26,482 bases of DNA from an uncultured Oscillospiraceae bacterium (GCA_900543395.1 UQQT01000032.1:1-26482), one strand, 5' to 3'; positions 6,617 to 14,706 are shown, counted from the stretch's first letter. Notes: a model not told the origin generated them from the sequence alone. Numbers and translations are program-made.

Positions 6617-9349
6617 TTACTTTGCGGCGGGTTCCGCGGTCGCCTGTTCAATATTTACGGAGTCGTTGATAACGAGATTTTCGTTATTCGCTCCGGGGGC
6701 AAGAGAAGCGTCGAGTCTTGCCGCGACTCTTAATATCATACGAGCGTCGTTAGCGGTAATCTTGCCGTCAAAGTCAACGTCCGCAATCTTGAAGAGATCG
6801 TCGGGGAGAATTTCAAGTCTTGCGACAACTCTGAGTACGTAACGTGCGTCGAACGAAGTGATATTTCCGTCGCCGTTAATGTCGCCGAGAAGCATGAAGT
6901 CCGACTTCTTATAATCATTCTTAACGGAAGTACAGTAAACCTTTTCTCCCGATTCGGTCATGAACGTTACTCCCGCTTTTATGGTCGTATCATCCTTTGC
7001 GCCCGTAAGCTCAAACGTGTAGGAGGCAAGGAGTATTTCATTCTCCGAATCGTAATCCTCGGCTGCGATTTCTGCTGGGAACTTATACGCACAGGTTACG
7101 ACGCCGGCGATATTCTCGGGCTTGCCTGCGGTGATGTCGCCGCTTACAGCCTCTTTAGCTGTTGAGGATTTGAAGTTAAACATTACCGGGTTATAGTTGA
7201 TCGCGATATTTGCGGTCGAGTCGGGCTGAGGATTGATAACGTAAAGATTGAGTGTGAGAATATTTGTTGTGTTATCGAAAACGGACTGCGTGCGGATGGA
7301 AGCGTTCGCTTCTCTTAACATTTCGGTGTTTTTCTCGGGAATTGTCGTATCGACGCCGCTCGTGAAGTCTTTTTCAAGTCCTGCGGAAATGCTGAGAATG
7401 AGATCCGCGTCCTCTTTTGTAATCTTGCCGTCGCCGTTAACGTCGGCATTCTTTAAATGGAGAGAACCCTCTTCGAATTCGAGTTCGCCGTTAGCTATAC
7501 GCTCTGCAAGAAGCGAGTCGTAAGCCGTAACCTTGCCGTCAAGGTCAACGTCGCCGAGGAGGAATGAACCGGGCTGTGAATCGTAGCCGTCGTAAATATC
7601 AAGCTTACCGCCGGTACCTACGTATCTGTTCATTTTAAGGAACTGCGGAAACGAAGCGTTGTCCCATACGGTGCGCTCGGTCTCGGAGGTAAGAAGCCAC
7701 ATGAGGAACGCCATGGAATTGGAAGCGGAATTAAATGTATTATGCTTCATATTGGCAATGAACCATGTATTTTCGGGAAGCGCACATACGGACGCGTCGA
7801 TAAAGTGTCCTATACCGGCAACAGTGAAGCGGGGATCCTGCGTTTTGAATGTATCGGAGAGGTGGTCGTGGTTGTTGTCCGTCGCCTGCGTTACTTTCAC
7901 AGCCTCGGAAAGATTGTTTAAGTCAATGCACGATGCTCCGTATGAAGCGTAAGCCGTGTCAACTCTGCCGTCGCTCTGAACGGAGCAGGTCTCGCCGACG
8001 GGGAGAAGCTGCATATCCCAAAGAGCAACTACGCTGACGTTAACGCCCGCTTTCTTAGTATTTACAATAATATCCTTCGCGTTCTTCTGAATATCCTTGA
8101 ACGCGTCAAGCTTAGCTATGAGTTCGGAATTCGCCTTAGTCTTATCGCCGAACATGAATTCAACCGAATCGTCGTATCTGTCGGCGGGAACGAGCGCCCA
8201 GAGTCCGGGAGCGTTCTTTAAAAGATCGGCGAACTCGCCGTAGGCATATTTATCCGCAAGCTTCTGTACAAGCTCGGTGTAATCGAACGTGAACGACTGA
8301 AGCTCCCATTCGCGGTTGAGAATGTAGCTTACAAGCCAGCTGATGCTGAATGTGATCGGGTTGTCCGAATAATCGTTTATGAATCTGACCATCGCGCTCG
8401 TTCTGACGTTGAGGTTCGATTTTGCATTATTCATAAGATTACCCGAATAGAGGTCACCGAAAACGGAGGTGCCGGAAAACTCGGAGGAAACCGTTACAAA
8501 ATTCTTAATGTCAGCGGCGGCATCGGAAGAATACTCCGAAAAATATGCCGTGGTTATAAGAGAACCGTAGCCTTCGGAAAGGATTCTTACCTTATCTGCG
8601 CCGGAAGCGCTCTTTACATTCTTGACGAATTCATTGAATTTCTCGGCGTTCTCGAGAGGGTCGAGTCTGAAATCATATAGGAAGAGATAGGTGTTCTCCT
8701 TGCCGATTTTCTCGCTGACGCCGGTTACAAGCTCGCTCGTGCGAAGCTCAAAAAGGTCGTCGTAAGAATAATTGTCAACCGATTTCGGATAATAACCCGC
8801 AGTGACGGAATCGTCGGCGGGAGTTCCGTCCGAGTTCGGAGCGATAGCCTTGAACGAAGCGATAAAAGCCTCTTTCTTCGCGGTGAATTCCTTAACGTAC
8901 TTATCGATAAGCTCCTTTATCGCGGCGGGATCGGTGTCTTTAAGATTTTTAAAATCTATAACCTTGGAAATCTCCTCGTAAATTGGAGTTATCTTCGCGA
9001 CAAGGTCGAGAACGTCCTGGGTTATGTTAATCGCACCGAGTACGCTCATTGCCGCTCCGAGAATATCGAAGCTGCCGTCCTCGCCGACGAACGATTTAAT
9101 ATTTTCGGGGGTGAAAATCGTGTAAATGTCGTCCGTGAAAGGCTTAGCGAAGTACGAGGGCATCTCAAGCTTCGTAAAGTCGAATACCACGCTGTCGTCG
9201 GATGAAGATACAAGAGGATTGTACTTCATATCGTTAACGACTATGACGGGCGTTACGCTCTCGTCGGATGCGAATGCGACAGCCGATGAAGCAAAAATCA
9301 TCAGACAGCTCAAAAGCCAGCAAACGACGCGTTTCAAGGTTCTTTTCAT
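6617..9349 (-). CDS. Secreted lipase-like protein with two dockerin repeat pairs
   Basis: A protein of 910 residues. ATG at 9349 is preferred because GGAGG lies 8 nt upstream; an in-frame TTG at 9364 overlaps that site. A signal peptide (about 1-28) ends near AFAS. Residues about 190-545 resemble a clostridial alpha/beta hydrolase of the LCAT/PGAP1-like lipase type, with LFLYDFRLDPLENA (about 222-235) and a late ENTWFIANMKH block. The nucleophile elbow reads LSEGYGS (257-263) where GxSxG is expected, so the serine is a glycine. A dockerin type I pair lies at about 598-659 (GDVDLDGKV, ADVNGDGKI). A beta-rich, cohesin-like region follows (about 680-810), then a second pair at about 820-880 (GDINGDGNI, ADVDFDGKI) and a short tail. 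It probably acts outside the cell, attached through dockerin-cohesin contacts. Catalytic activity is doubtful. Confidence 0.82.
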   Translation of the reverse strand: MKRTLKRVVCWLLSCLMIFASSAVAFASDESVTPVIVVNDMKYNPLVSSSDDSVVFDFTKLEMPSYFAKPFTDDIYTIFTPENIKSFVGEDGSFDILGAAMSVLGAINITQDVLDLVAKITPIYEEISKVIDFKNLKDTDPAAIKELIDKYVKEFTAKKEAFIASFKAIAPNSDGTPADDSVTAGYYPKSVDNYSYDDLFELRTSELVTGVSEKIGKENTYLFLYDFRLDPLENAEKFNEFVKNVKSASGADKVRILSEGYGSLITTAYFSEYSSDAAADIKNFVTVSSEFSGTSVFGDLYSGNLMNNAKSNLNVRTSAMVRFINDYSDNPITFSISWLVSYILNREWELQSFTFDYTELVQKLADKYAYGEFADLLKNAPGLWALVPADRYDDSVEFMFGDKTKANSELIAKLDAFKDIQKNAKDIIVNTKKAGVNVSVVALWDMQLLPVGETCSVQSDGRVDTAYASYGASCIDLNNLSEAVKVTQATDNNHDHLSDTFKTQDPRFTVAGIGHFIDASVCALPENTWFIANMKHNTFNSASNSMAFLMWLLTSETERTVWDNASFPQFLKMNRYVGTGGKLDIYDGYDSQPGSFLLGDVDLDGKVTAYDSLLAERIANGELEFEEGSLHLKNADVNGDGKITKEDADLILSISAGLEKDFTSGVDTTIPEKNTEMLREANASIRTQSVFDNTTNILTLNLYVINPQPDSTANIAINYNPVMFNFKSSTAKEAVSGDITAGKPENIAGVVTCAYKFPAEIAAEDYDSENEILLASYTFELTGAKDDTTIKAGVTFMTESGEKVYCTSVKNDYKKSDFMLLGDINGDGNITSFDARYVLRVVARLEILPDDLFKIADVDFDGKITANDARMILRVAARLDASLAPGANNENLVINDSVNIEQATAEPAAK

Positions 9350-9382
9350 AGCTGAAACCTCCAAATATAATGTTACTCATAC

Positions 9383-9411
9383 ATTATATATCATAGATGT
9401 TTATTTTTCAA
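9383..9411 (-). promoter_or_regulatory. Sigma-A promoter of the dockerin gene
   Basis: On the minus strand, TTGAAA (complement of 9406-9411), a 17-bp spacer and a perfect TATAAT (complement of 9383-9388) lie about 35 bp before the start codon at 9349. Confidence 0.75.
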
Positions 9412-9449
9412 TATTTATTTTATATATATTTTATCAATTATTTTTGGAT

Positions 9450-9489
9450 GAAAAAACCGCCGGACGACATGCGAACCGACGGTTTTTTC
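9450..9489 (-). terminator. Bidirectional-looking terminator
   Basis: Arms of 14 nt (9450-9463 and 9476-9489) pair with one mismatch on the plus strand, which becomes a T-G pair on the minus strand. Each side is flanked by A6 or T6. It lies 48 bp after the stop of the small minus-strand gene at 9538 and isolates it from the dockerin gene. Confidence 0.85.
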
Positions 9490-9537
9490 GAAATACATAA
9501 AAAGGATAATAAAAAATGACAACTGTTTTAATTAAAT

Positions 9538-9825
9538 TTAAGCGGCGAAACGTCTTAATCCGCGGGTATTTCCGCCCTTTGCGGACGAACGGGCGCGCTG
9601 TGCTCTGCACTCTTTCGGCGCGGGCTTACGTTCACGGGTAAAATCGGACTGCGCGTTTGCCTTTTCGGCTGCTTTTCTTCTTAAATATCTGCGAAGCCTT
9701 ATCTTAACGCACTTTACAAGAGCTTTTTCGAACGCGATAACTTTTTCTTCATAAATAAATCCGATAATGAGTAAAACGGAAAGGACTATTTCGATAACGG
9801 TCTGAAACGCAAATAAAGCTGACAT
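9538..9825 (-). CDS. Small basic single-helix membrane protein
   Basis: A 95-residue protein starting at ATG 9825, which has GGAGG 8 nt upstream. An in-frame GTG at 9891 lies at the promoter -10 region and is rejected. It has one N-terminal hydrophobic helix (about residues 2-24, ALFAFQTVIEIVLSVLLIIGF), then an Arg/Lys-rich tail with RLRRYLRRK near 43-51 and a low-complexity basic end. The family is not recognised. Expected topology is a single-pass protein with a basic cytoplasmic tail, possibly contacting nucleic acid or lipid headgroups (inference). Its sigma-A promoter lies between two LexA-like half-palindromes, so SOS control is possible; small SOS-induced membrane proteins such as YneA block division in other Bacillota, but no sequence similarity to YneA is claimed. 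Confidence 0.62.
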   Translation of the reverse strand: MSALFAFQTVIEIVLSVLLIIGFIYEEKVIAFEKALVKCVKIRLRRYLRRKAAEKANAQSDFTRERKPAPKECRAQRARSSAKGGNTRGLRRFAA

Positions 9826-9851
9826 AATAATTACCTCCGGCGCCGAATCGG

Positions 9852-9920
9852 CGAACATTTGTTTTGCTTTGTTGAGTACATCATACACCATAATTTTCGA
9901 TTTGTCAAGACAAATGTTCG
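9852..9920 (-). promoter_or_regulatory. Promoter flanked by LexA-like inverted repeats
   Basis: On the minus strand, TTGACA (complement of 9903-9908), a 17-bp spacer and TATGAT (complement of 9880-9885) form a strong sigma-A promoter for the small gene at 9538. A perfect 11-bp inverted repeat, CGAACATTTGT (9852-9862) and ACAAATGTTCG (9910-9920), flanks it. Each arm contains CGAAC plus a 4-nt spacer plus GT, resembling half of the Gram-positive SOS box CGAAC-N4-GTTCG. The second half-sites are imperfect. Confidence 0.6.
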
Positions 9921-10058
9921 TTTTGTTTTAGTTTTCAGACCTAAAAATTCCCCTTTGCTCGATGAATCTTAAAAAATCCGCGTTTTTTGTTCGTAAATTC
10001 AAATCAATGATCCGAACAAAATGCGGAAAAATAAATATAAAAAATTTGTCCGAAATTG

Positions 10059-10087
10059 TTGACATTTATATAAAAAAATATTATATT
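10059..10087 (+). promoter_or_regulatory. Sigma-A promoter of potABCD-rimM-trmD
   Basis: A perfect -35 TTGACA (10059-10064), a 17-bp spacer and TATATT (10082-10087) predict transcription start at about 10094, which coincides with the left edge of a 12-bp hairpin. Confidence 0.82.
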
Positions 10088-10093
10088 GAAAAC

Positions 10094-10178
10094 TATCATA
10101 TCCCGTTGATTTTCGGGGTATGATACTGCCCGGAAATTTAATTATCCGGGGTGTAAACGTCCGTAAATTAAAGTGGAC
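10094..10178 (+). promoter_or_regulatory. Structured 5' leader of the pot operon
   Basis: Three potential hairpins lie between the predicted start site and the ribosome site. Hairpin 1 is a 12-bp stem (10094-10105 with 10114-10125, one U-G pair). Hairpin 2 is CCCGGA (10129-10134) with TCCGGG (10145-10150). Hairpin 3 is GTCC (10159-10162) with GGAC (10175-10178). The loop of hairpin 1 (10106-10112) can also pair over 7 bp with the loop of hairpin 3 (10165-10171). It does not match a riboswitch class I recognise. Hairpin 1 could equally be a DNA operator at the start site. Confidence 0.55.
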
Positions 10179-10197
10179 AAAGAGAGGGGCTGCATAA

Positions 10198-11331
10198 TTG
10201 GAAAACATCATTATCGATCTGAAAAACATATCTGTCGCGTTTGACGGCGAGCAGATACTGAAAAATCTCAATCTTTACATCAGAGACAAAGAATTCATTA
10301 CGTTTCTCGGACCTTCCGGATGCGGAAAGACAACCACGCTCAGAATCATAGGGGGATTTCTGAAACCCGACAGCGGAGACGTTATCTTTGAGGGTAAAAA
10401 AATCAATGGTGTTCCCGCTCACAAGAGGCAGGTTAACACCATTTTTCAGCGTTACGCGCTGTTTACCCATCTTAACGTTTTCGAAAATATCGCGTTCGGT
10501 TTAAGGGTAAAGCATACTCCCGAGGCGCAGATCAAAAAGACCGTCGAGGAAATGCTCGCGATGGTCAACCTTAAAGGTTTCGAAGAACGAAATATCAATT
10601 CTCTCTCGGGCGGTCAGCAGCAGAGAGTCGCAATAGCGCGCGCTCTTGCGGTAAAACCCAGGGTTCTGCTTCTTGACGAACCGTTGGGCGCGCTTGATCT
10701 TAAATTGAGAAAGGACATGCAGAACGAGCTTAAAAGCATCCAGCAGAGAATGGGCATTACGTTTATATATGTTACCCATGATCAGGAGGAGGCTCTGTCG
10801 ATGTCCGATACCGTCGTTGTTATGAATAACGGCGAGATTCAGCAGATCGGTACTCCGATTGATATATACAATGAACCCAAAAACGCGTTCGTCGCAGACT
10901 TCATAGGCGAGAGCAACATTGTCGACGGAATTATGAAAGAGGATTTCGTGTGCGAATTCTCCGCTCAGACGTTCAAATGTCTTGATAAGGGCTTCGGCAA
11001 AAACGAGGCTGTCGACGTTGTAGTCAGACCCGAGGACGTGGACGTTGTCGCTTATAATGAAGGTATGCTCAAGGGTGTTGTAACTTCGGTTACGTTTAAA
11101 GGCGTTCATTTTGAAATAATAGCAGATATAGGCGGATTCAAATGGATGATTCAGTCGACAGACGAACAGAAAGTCGGCGACAAAATAGGATTATTCATAG
11201 AACCCGACGCGATTCATATAATGAAAAAATCGGAATACTCCGGACTCTACGGCGATTTCAGCAGCTTCTCGGACGAATTCGACGAATTGTCGGACGTAAA
11301 CGCCGAAACGGAGGGAGACGAAGATGACTAA
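10198..11331 (+). CDS. potA: Spermidine/putrescine ABC importer ATPase PotA
   Basis: A 377-residue cytoplasmic ATPase that powers polyamine import by PotBC with PotD. It starts with TTG behind GAGGGG. Walker A GPSGCGKT is at 38-45, the Q-loop near 84 (FQRYALF), the signature LSGGQ at 136-140, Walker B LLLDE at 157-161 and the H-loop His at 194, followed by the PotA-type TOBE regulatory region (about 240-350). The last 25 residues are Asp/Glu/Ser-rich, longer than in many homologues. Its stop overlaps the potB start by 8 bp, so translation is probably coupled. PotA is separated from spermidine-unrelated CysA/MalK relatives mainly by the linked PotB, PotC and PotD genes. Confidence 0.95.
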   Translation: MENIIIDLKNISVAFDGEQILKNLNLYIRDKEFITFLGPSGCGKTTTLRIIGGFLKPDSGDVIFEGKKINGVPAHKRQVNTIFQRYALFTHLNVFENIAFGLRVKHTPEAQIKKTVEEMLAMVNLKGFEERNINSLSGGQQQRVAIARALAVKPRVLLLDEPLGALDLKLRKDMQNELKSIQQRMGITFIYVTHDQEEALSMSDTVVVMNNGEIQQIGTPIDIYNEPKNAFVADFIGESNIVDGIMKEDFVCEFSAQTFKCLDKGFGKNEAVDVVVRPEDVDVVAYNEGMLKGVVTSVTFKGVHFEIIADIGGFKWMIQSTDEQKVGDKIGLFIEPDAIHIMKKSEYSGLYGDFSSFSDEFDELSDVNAETEGDEDD

Positions 11332-12193
11332 GGAACGTTCCTTTTCCGATAAGGGCAGGGCAAGACTCGTAACCGCGCCGTACACCGTATGGATGGTTAT
11401 TTTCGTGCTTGTTCCGATCGCGCTCGTCGTTTACTACGCGCTGACCGACGCGGACGGCAAATTTACGACGGCGAACATAAGCAGTATTTTTAATTACTCC
11501 GGCACTTTCTTTATTTCAATAGAGCTTGCCGTTATAGCGACGGCGATATGTCTTGTGCTCGCATTCCCGCTTGCGTACAGCATATCGAGAATGAAAGAGC
11601 ATACGCAGCAGTTTCTCATAATGCTCGTAATGCTGCCGATGTGGATGAATTTCCTTATAAGAACGTATGCGTGGATGACAATACTCGAGGACAACGGACT
11701 TATAAATACGGCAATAGGCAAAATAGTTTCGTTATTCGGCGGTGAATTCGAGGGCTTTTCGATGATAAACACGAACGGCGCGATAGTTCTCGGTATGGTT
11801 TACAACTTTTTACCCTATATGATTCTGCCGATCTACACGGTCATGACGAAAATCGACAAGAACATGATAGAGGCGGCGTACGACCTCGGCGCGGGAAGAT
11901 TTCAGGTGTTCAGACGCGTTATAATTCCGCAGAGCATACCCGGAATGATATCGGGCGTTACAATGGTATTCGTCCCTGCGGTCAGCACGTTCGTTATATC
12001 GAAGCTTCTCGGCGGAGGCAAGACGTTCTTAATAGGCGACATAATAGAGAACTATTTTCTCGGCAACGCGGGCGAGGTCAATTACAACGTCGGCGCGTCG
12101 CTGTCGCTCGTTCTGATGATTCTGATTCTCATATCAATGGGTATAATGAATCACTTTGACAAGGACGCGGAGACGGGAGGCGGAATGATATGA
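11324..12193 (+). CDS. potB: Spermidine/putrescine ABC importer permease PotB
   Basis: A 289-residue integral membrane permease with six predicted helices, beginning with a helix at about 20-40. The conserved EAA loop EAAYDLGAGRFQVFRRVIIP (about 185-204) contacts PotA. It forms the translocation pore with PotC. It overlaps potA by 8 bp and potC by 4 bp (ATGA), as expected for a coupled operon. All family landmarks are present and the length is normal. Confidence 0.94.
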   Translation: MTKERSFSDKGRARLVTAPYTVWMVIFVLVPIALVVYYALTDADGKFTTANISSIFNYSGTFFISIELAVIATAICLVLAFPLAYSISRMKEHTQQFLIMLVMLPMWMNFLIRTYAWMTILEDNGLINTAIGKIVSLFGGEFEGFSMINTNGAIVLGMVYNFLPYMILPIYTVMTKIDKNMIEAAYDLGAGRFQVFRRVIIPQSIPGMISGVTMVFVPAVSTFVISKLLGGGKTFLIGDIIENYFLGNAGEVNYNVGASLSLVLMILILISMGIMNHFDKDAETGGGMI

Positions 12194-12996
12194 AAACGCT
12201 TTCCAGAATATATAATATTCTTATATTCATATTCATGTACGCACCTATTGCGGTCATGATAGTATTCTCATTTAACGGTATTAAGTCGCGTTCGACATTC
12301 TCGGGATTTTCGTTAAGATGGTACGAGGAGCTGTTTCACGACGATTTGATACTTAATTCACTGTATCTGTCGCTGATAATCGCACTGTTGTCAGCGGTTA
12401 TCGCAACGCTTATAGGCACGCTGGCGGCGGTCGGAATCAACTCAATGAGGGGAGTTAAGAAAAGAGCGTACCTTGCCGTTAACAATATACCTGTTACGAA
12501 CCCCGATATCGTCACAGGTATTTCGATGATGATACTTTTCGTATTTGTACTCGGAATATTCAACGGCATGGAGATGGGCTTCGGCACGCTTCTGATAACG
12601 CATATCACGTTTAATATTCCGTACGTAGTGCTGAACGTTCTGCCGAAAATAAACGGTATGGACAGAAATATTTACAACGCGGCTCTCGACCTCGGCTGTC
12701 CGCCGGTAAAGGCGTTTATGAAAGTCGTCGTTCCCGAGATAATGCCCGGAATCGTTACGGGATTTATTATGGCGTTCACGCTCTCGCTTGACGATTTTGT
12801 CATAAGCTATTTCAACTCCGGAAACAGCGCGCAGACGCTCCCCGTTACGATTTATTCAATGACGAAAAAACCGTATTCGCCGAAGATAAATGCGTTATCA
12901 ACTCTTTTATTCGTATCGGTTCTGACTTTACTTGTTATTGTCAATATGCGTAACAGGCGCGACGCGAAAAAGGCGAAAGGGGGCAGAAAAGCGTGA
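12190..12996 (+). CDS. potC: Spermidine/putrescine ABC importer permease PotC
   Basis: A 268-residue partner permease of PotB with six predicted helices. The first is at about 7-27 (NILIFIFMYAPIAVMIVFSF) and is followed by the PotC-typical SLRWYEELF. The EAA loop is NAALDLGCPPVKAFMKVVVP (about 162-181), followed by the conserved FTLSLDDFVISYF. It starts at an ATGA overlap with potB and ends at a GTGA overlap with potD, so all four pot genes appear translationally linked. Confidence 0.94.
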   Translation: MKTLSRIYNILIFIFMYAPIAVMIVFSFNGIKSRSTFSGFSLRWYEELFHDDLILNSLYLSLIIALLSAVIATLIGTLAAVGINSMRGVKKRAYLAVNNIPVTNPDIVTGISMMILFVFVLGIFNGMEMGFGTLLITHITFNIPYVVLNVLPKINGMDRNIYNAALDLGCPPVKAFMKVVVPEIMPGIVTGFIMAFTLSLDDFVISYFNSGNSAQTLPVTIYSMTKKPYSPKINALSTLLFVSVLTLLVIVNMRNRRDAKKAKGGRKA

Positions 12997-14177
12997 AAAA
13001 AGTAATTTCGTTTTTTTGTCTGTTCCTTTTGATTACGGCGTGTATTTCGTGTTCGTTCTCCGCGTTTGCGGCGGGCGAGAGTGTAAACGTATACAATTGG
13101 GGCGAGTATATCGACCAGAATGTTCTTGACATGTTCTACGACGAGACGGGCATTAAGGTAAATTATACGACGTACGATTCGAACGAGACAATGTACTCGA
13201 AAATAGTTTCGGGCGCAGCGAGCTACGACGTTGTCGTTCCGTCGGACTATATGATAAGCAAGATGGCGCAGGAGGGGCTTCTCGCCGAGCTTGATTTTAA
13301 CAATATCCCGAATTATAAATATATCGGAGACGAATATAAAGGACTCGAATATGACCCGGACGAAAAATATTCCGTGTCGTACACATGGGGTACCGTTGTT
13401 GTTATTTACAATACCAAATTCGTAGACGAAGAGGACGTTAAGGACGAGAGTGTAAATCTCTTATGGAACGAAAAATACGCGGGCAAGATTCTTATGTTCG
13501 ACAACCCGCGCGACGCGTTCGGACTTGCTTTGAAAAAGGCGGGATATTCGCTCAATTCTCTTAACGAAAACGACTGGAGCGAGGCGCAGAAGCTGTTAAA
13601 AGAGCAGAAGCCTCTCGTTCAGGCGTACGTTATGGATCAGATATTCGATAAAATGGCTTCCGAGGAGGCGTGGATTGCTCCGTACTATGCGGGTGACGCA
13701 TACACGATTCAGCAGGATAACCCCGATATTTCGTTCTATCTGCCCAAGGAGGGAAGCAACTTTTTCACCGACGCCATGTGCGTGCTGAAATCCTCGCAGA
13801 ATAAGGAGAACGCCGAGAAGTTCATAAACTTCATGTGCAGAACGGATATCGCCCTTATGAACGCCGAAGAGATAGGCTACGGCACTCCGCAGACGGAGAC
13901 GTACAAGCTTCTTGACGAGGAGGTTTCTTCAAACGAACTGCTCTATCCGAGCAAGGAGAAGCTTCGGAATCAGACGGAGGTATTTATAAATCTGCCGTCG
14001 AATATCAGCATGCTTCAGAGCGCGCTGTGGACGTCGCTTAAAGTCGACGGAGAGGAGAGCTCGACGCTCGGTTACGATATCGCATTCTATTTGATAATAG
14101 GAATACTCGCGCTGATTCTCGGCGTAAACATTATTACAAAACAGCACCGAAAGAGGCTTTACAGAACACGGGAGTGA
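12993..14177 (+). CDS. potD: Polyamine-binding protein PotD with C-terminal membrane helix
   Basis: A 394-residue substrate-binding protein starting with GTG (GTGA overlap with potC). The N-terminus is a signal sequence; ITAC at 14-17 resembles a lipobox and AFA-A near 24-27 a signal peptidase I site, so processing is ambiguous. The mature fold begins VNVYNWGEYID (31-41), a PotD hallmark, and continues with SYDVVVPSDYMI, TWGTVVVIYN and the usual two-lobe pattern to about 350. Unusually, a further membrane helix (about 362-383) and a basic tail KQHRKRLYRTRE follow. This predicts a C-terminal membrane anchor with the tail in the cytoplasm. The polyamine role rests on family and operon; which polyamine is bound cannot be told. 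rimM starts 4 bp after the stop. Confidence 0.92.
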   Translation: MKKVISFFCLFLLITACISCSFSAFAAGESVNVYNWGEYIDQNVLDMFYDETGIKVNYTTYDSNETMYSKIVSGAASYDVVVPSDYMISKMAQEGLLAELDFNNIPNYKYIGDEYKGLEYDPDEKYSVSYTWGTVVVIYNTKFVDEEDVKDESVNLLWNEKYAGKILMFDNPRDAFGLALKKAGYSLNSLNENDWSEAQKLLKEQKPLVQAYVMDQIFDKMASEEAWIAPYYAGDAYTIQQDNPDISFYLPKEGSNFFTDAMCVLKSSQNKENAEKFINFMCRTDIALMNAEEIGYGTPQTETYKLLDEEVSSNELLYPSKEKLRNQTEVFINLPSNISMLQSALWTSLKVDGEESSTLGYDIAFYLIIGILALILGVNIITKQHRKRLYRTRE

Positions 14178-14181
14178 AACG

Positions 14182-14706
14182 ATGCTTAAACAATATCTCG
14201 AAATCGGACAGATAGTCGGCACGCATGGAATCAAGGGCGAGGTTAGGCTTAATCCGTGGTGCGACAGTCCCGAATTCGTAAAGAGATTCAAAACGTTATA
14301 TTTCGATTCCGAGGGCAGAAACGGCGTTAAAATTATTTCATGCCGTCCGCACGGGAATGTTGTTATTTTAAAGCTTGAAAACACTGATACCGTCGAATCC
14401 GCTTCCGCGCTCAGAAACAGAATTCTGTTTATGAACAGGGACGACTCGGGAATTAAAGACGGCGACTGGTTCGTTCAGGATCTGATAGGCTGTACGGTCG
14501 CGGATTATAACGACGAAAATATAGTATACGGCACGCTTACCGACGTTACCGCGGGGGCGGGAGCGAACGATATCTGGAGCGTTACGGATTCTGATAACCG
14601 CGAGTATCTTCTGCCGGCGATAAAGGATGTCATAAAGGATGTCGACGTTAAAAACGGCGTTGTTAAAATATGCCCCATGAGAGGAATTTTCGATGATGCG
14701 GATTGA
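14182..14706 (+). CDS. rimM: 16S rRNA processing protein RimM
   Basis: A 174-residue protein needed for maturation of the 30S head; it binds ribosomal protein S19 and pre-30S particles. The N-terminal RimM domain shows IGQIVGTHGIKGEVRL (7-22), and the C-terminal PRC-barrel shows the usual DIWSV and YLLPAIKDVIKDVDV near 132-155. The length is typical. The GGGAG ribosome site lies inside the end of potD, and only 4 bp separate the genes. It overlaps trmD by 14 bp. The usual neighbours rpsP and rplS are absent here. Confidence 0.95.
   Translation: MLKQYLEIGQIVGTHGIKGEVRLNPWCDSPEFVKRFKTLYFDSEGRNGVKIISCRPHGNVVILKLENTDTVESASALRNRILFMNRDDSGIKDGDWFVQDLIGCTVADYNDENIVYGTLTDVTAGAGANDIWSVTDSDNREYLLPAIKDVIKDVDVKNGVVKICPMRGIFDDAD

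Larger units (their letters stand above)
9921..10193. other. Intergenic region and leader between small gene and potA
   Basis: No gene is seen. It contains an imperfect inverted repeat (left arm 9977-9993, TCCGC...GTTCG; right arm 10013-10027, CGAAC...GCGGA) about 30 bp upstream of the pot promoter, then the promoter (10059-10087) and a structured leader (10094-10178). The inverted repeat could be an operator or the remains of a terminator. Confidence 0.5.

Noticed and set aside
9826..9891. 22-residue N-terminal extension of the small membrane protein
   Set aside because: It would begin in the promoter -10 region, whereas ATG 9825 has a strong GGAGG at 8 nt.
10129..10150. Guanidine-II (mini-ykkC) riboswitch before potA
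   Set aside because: The paired hairpins lack the required ACGR loops; the loops here are AT-rich.
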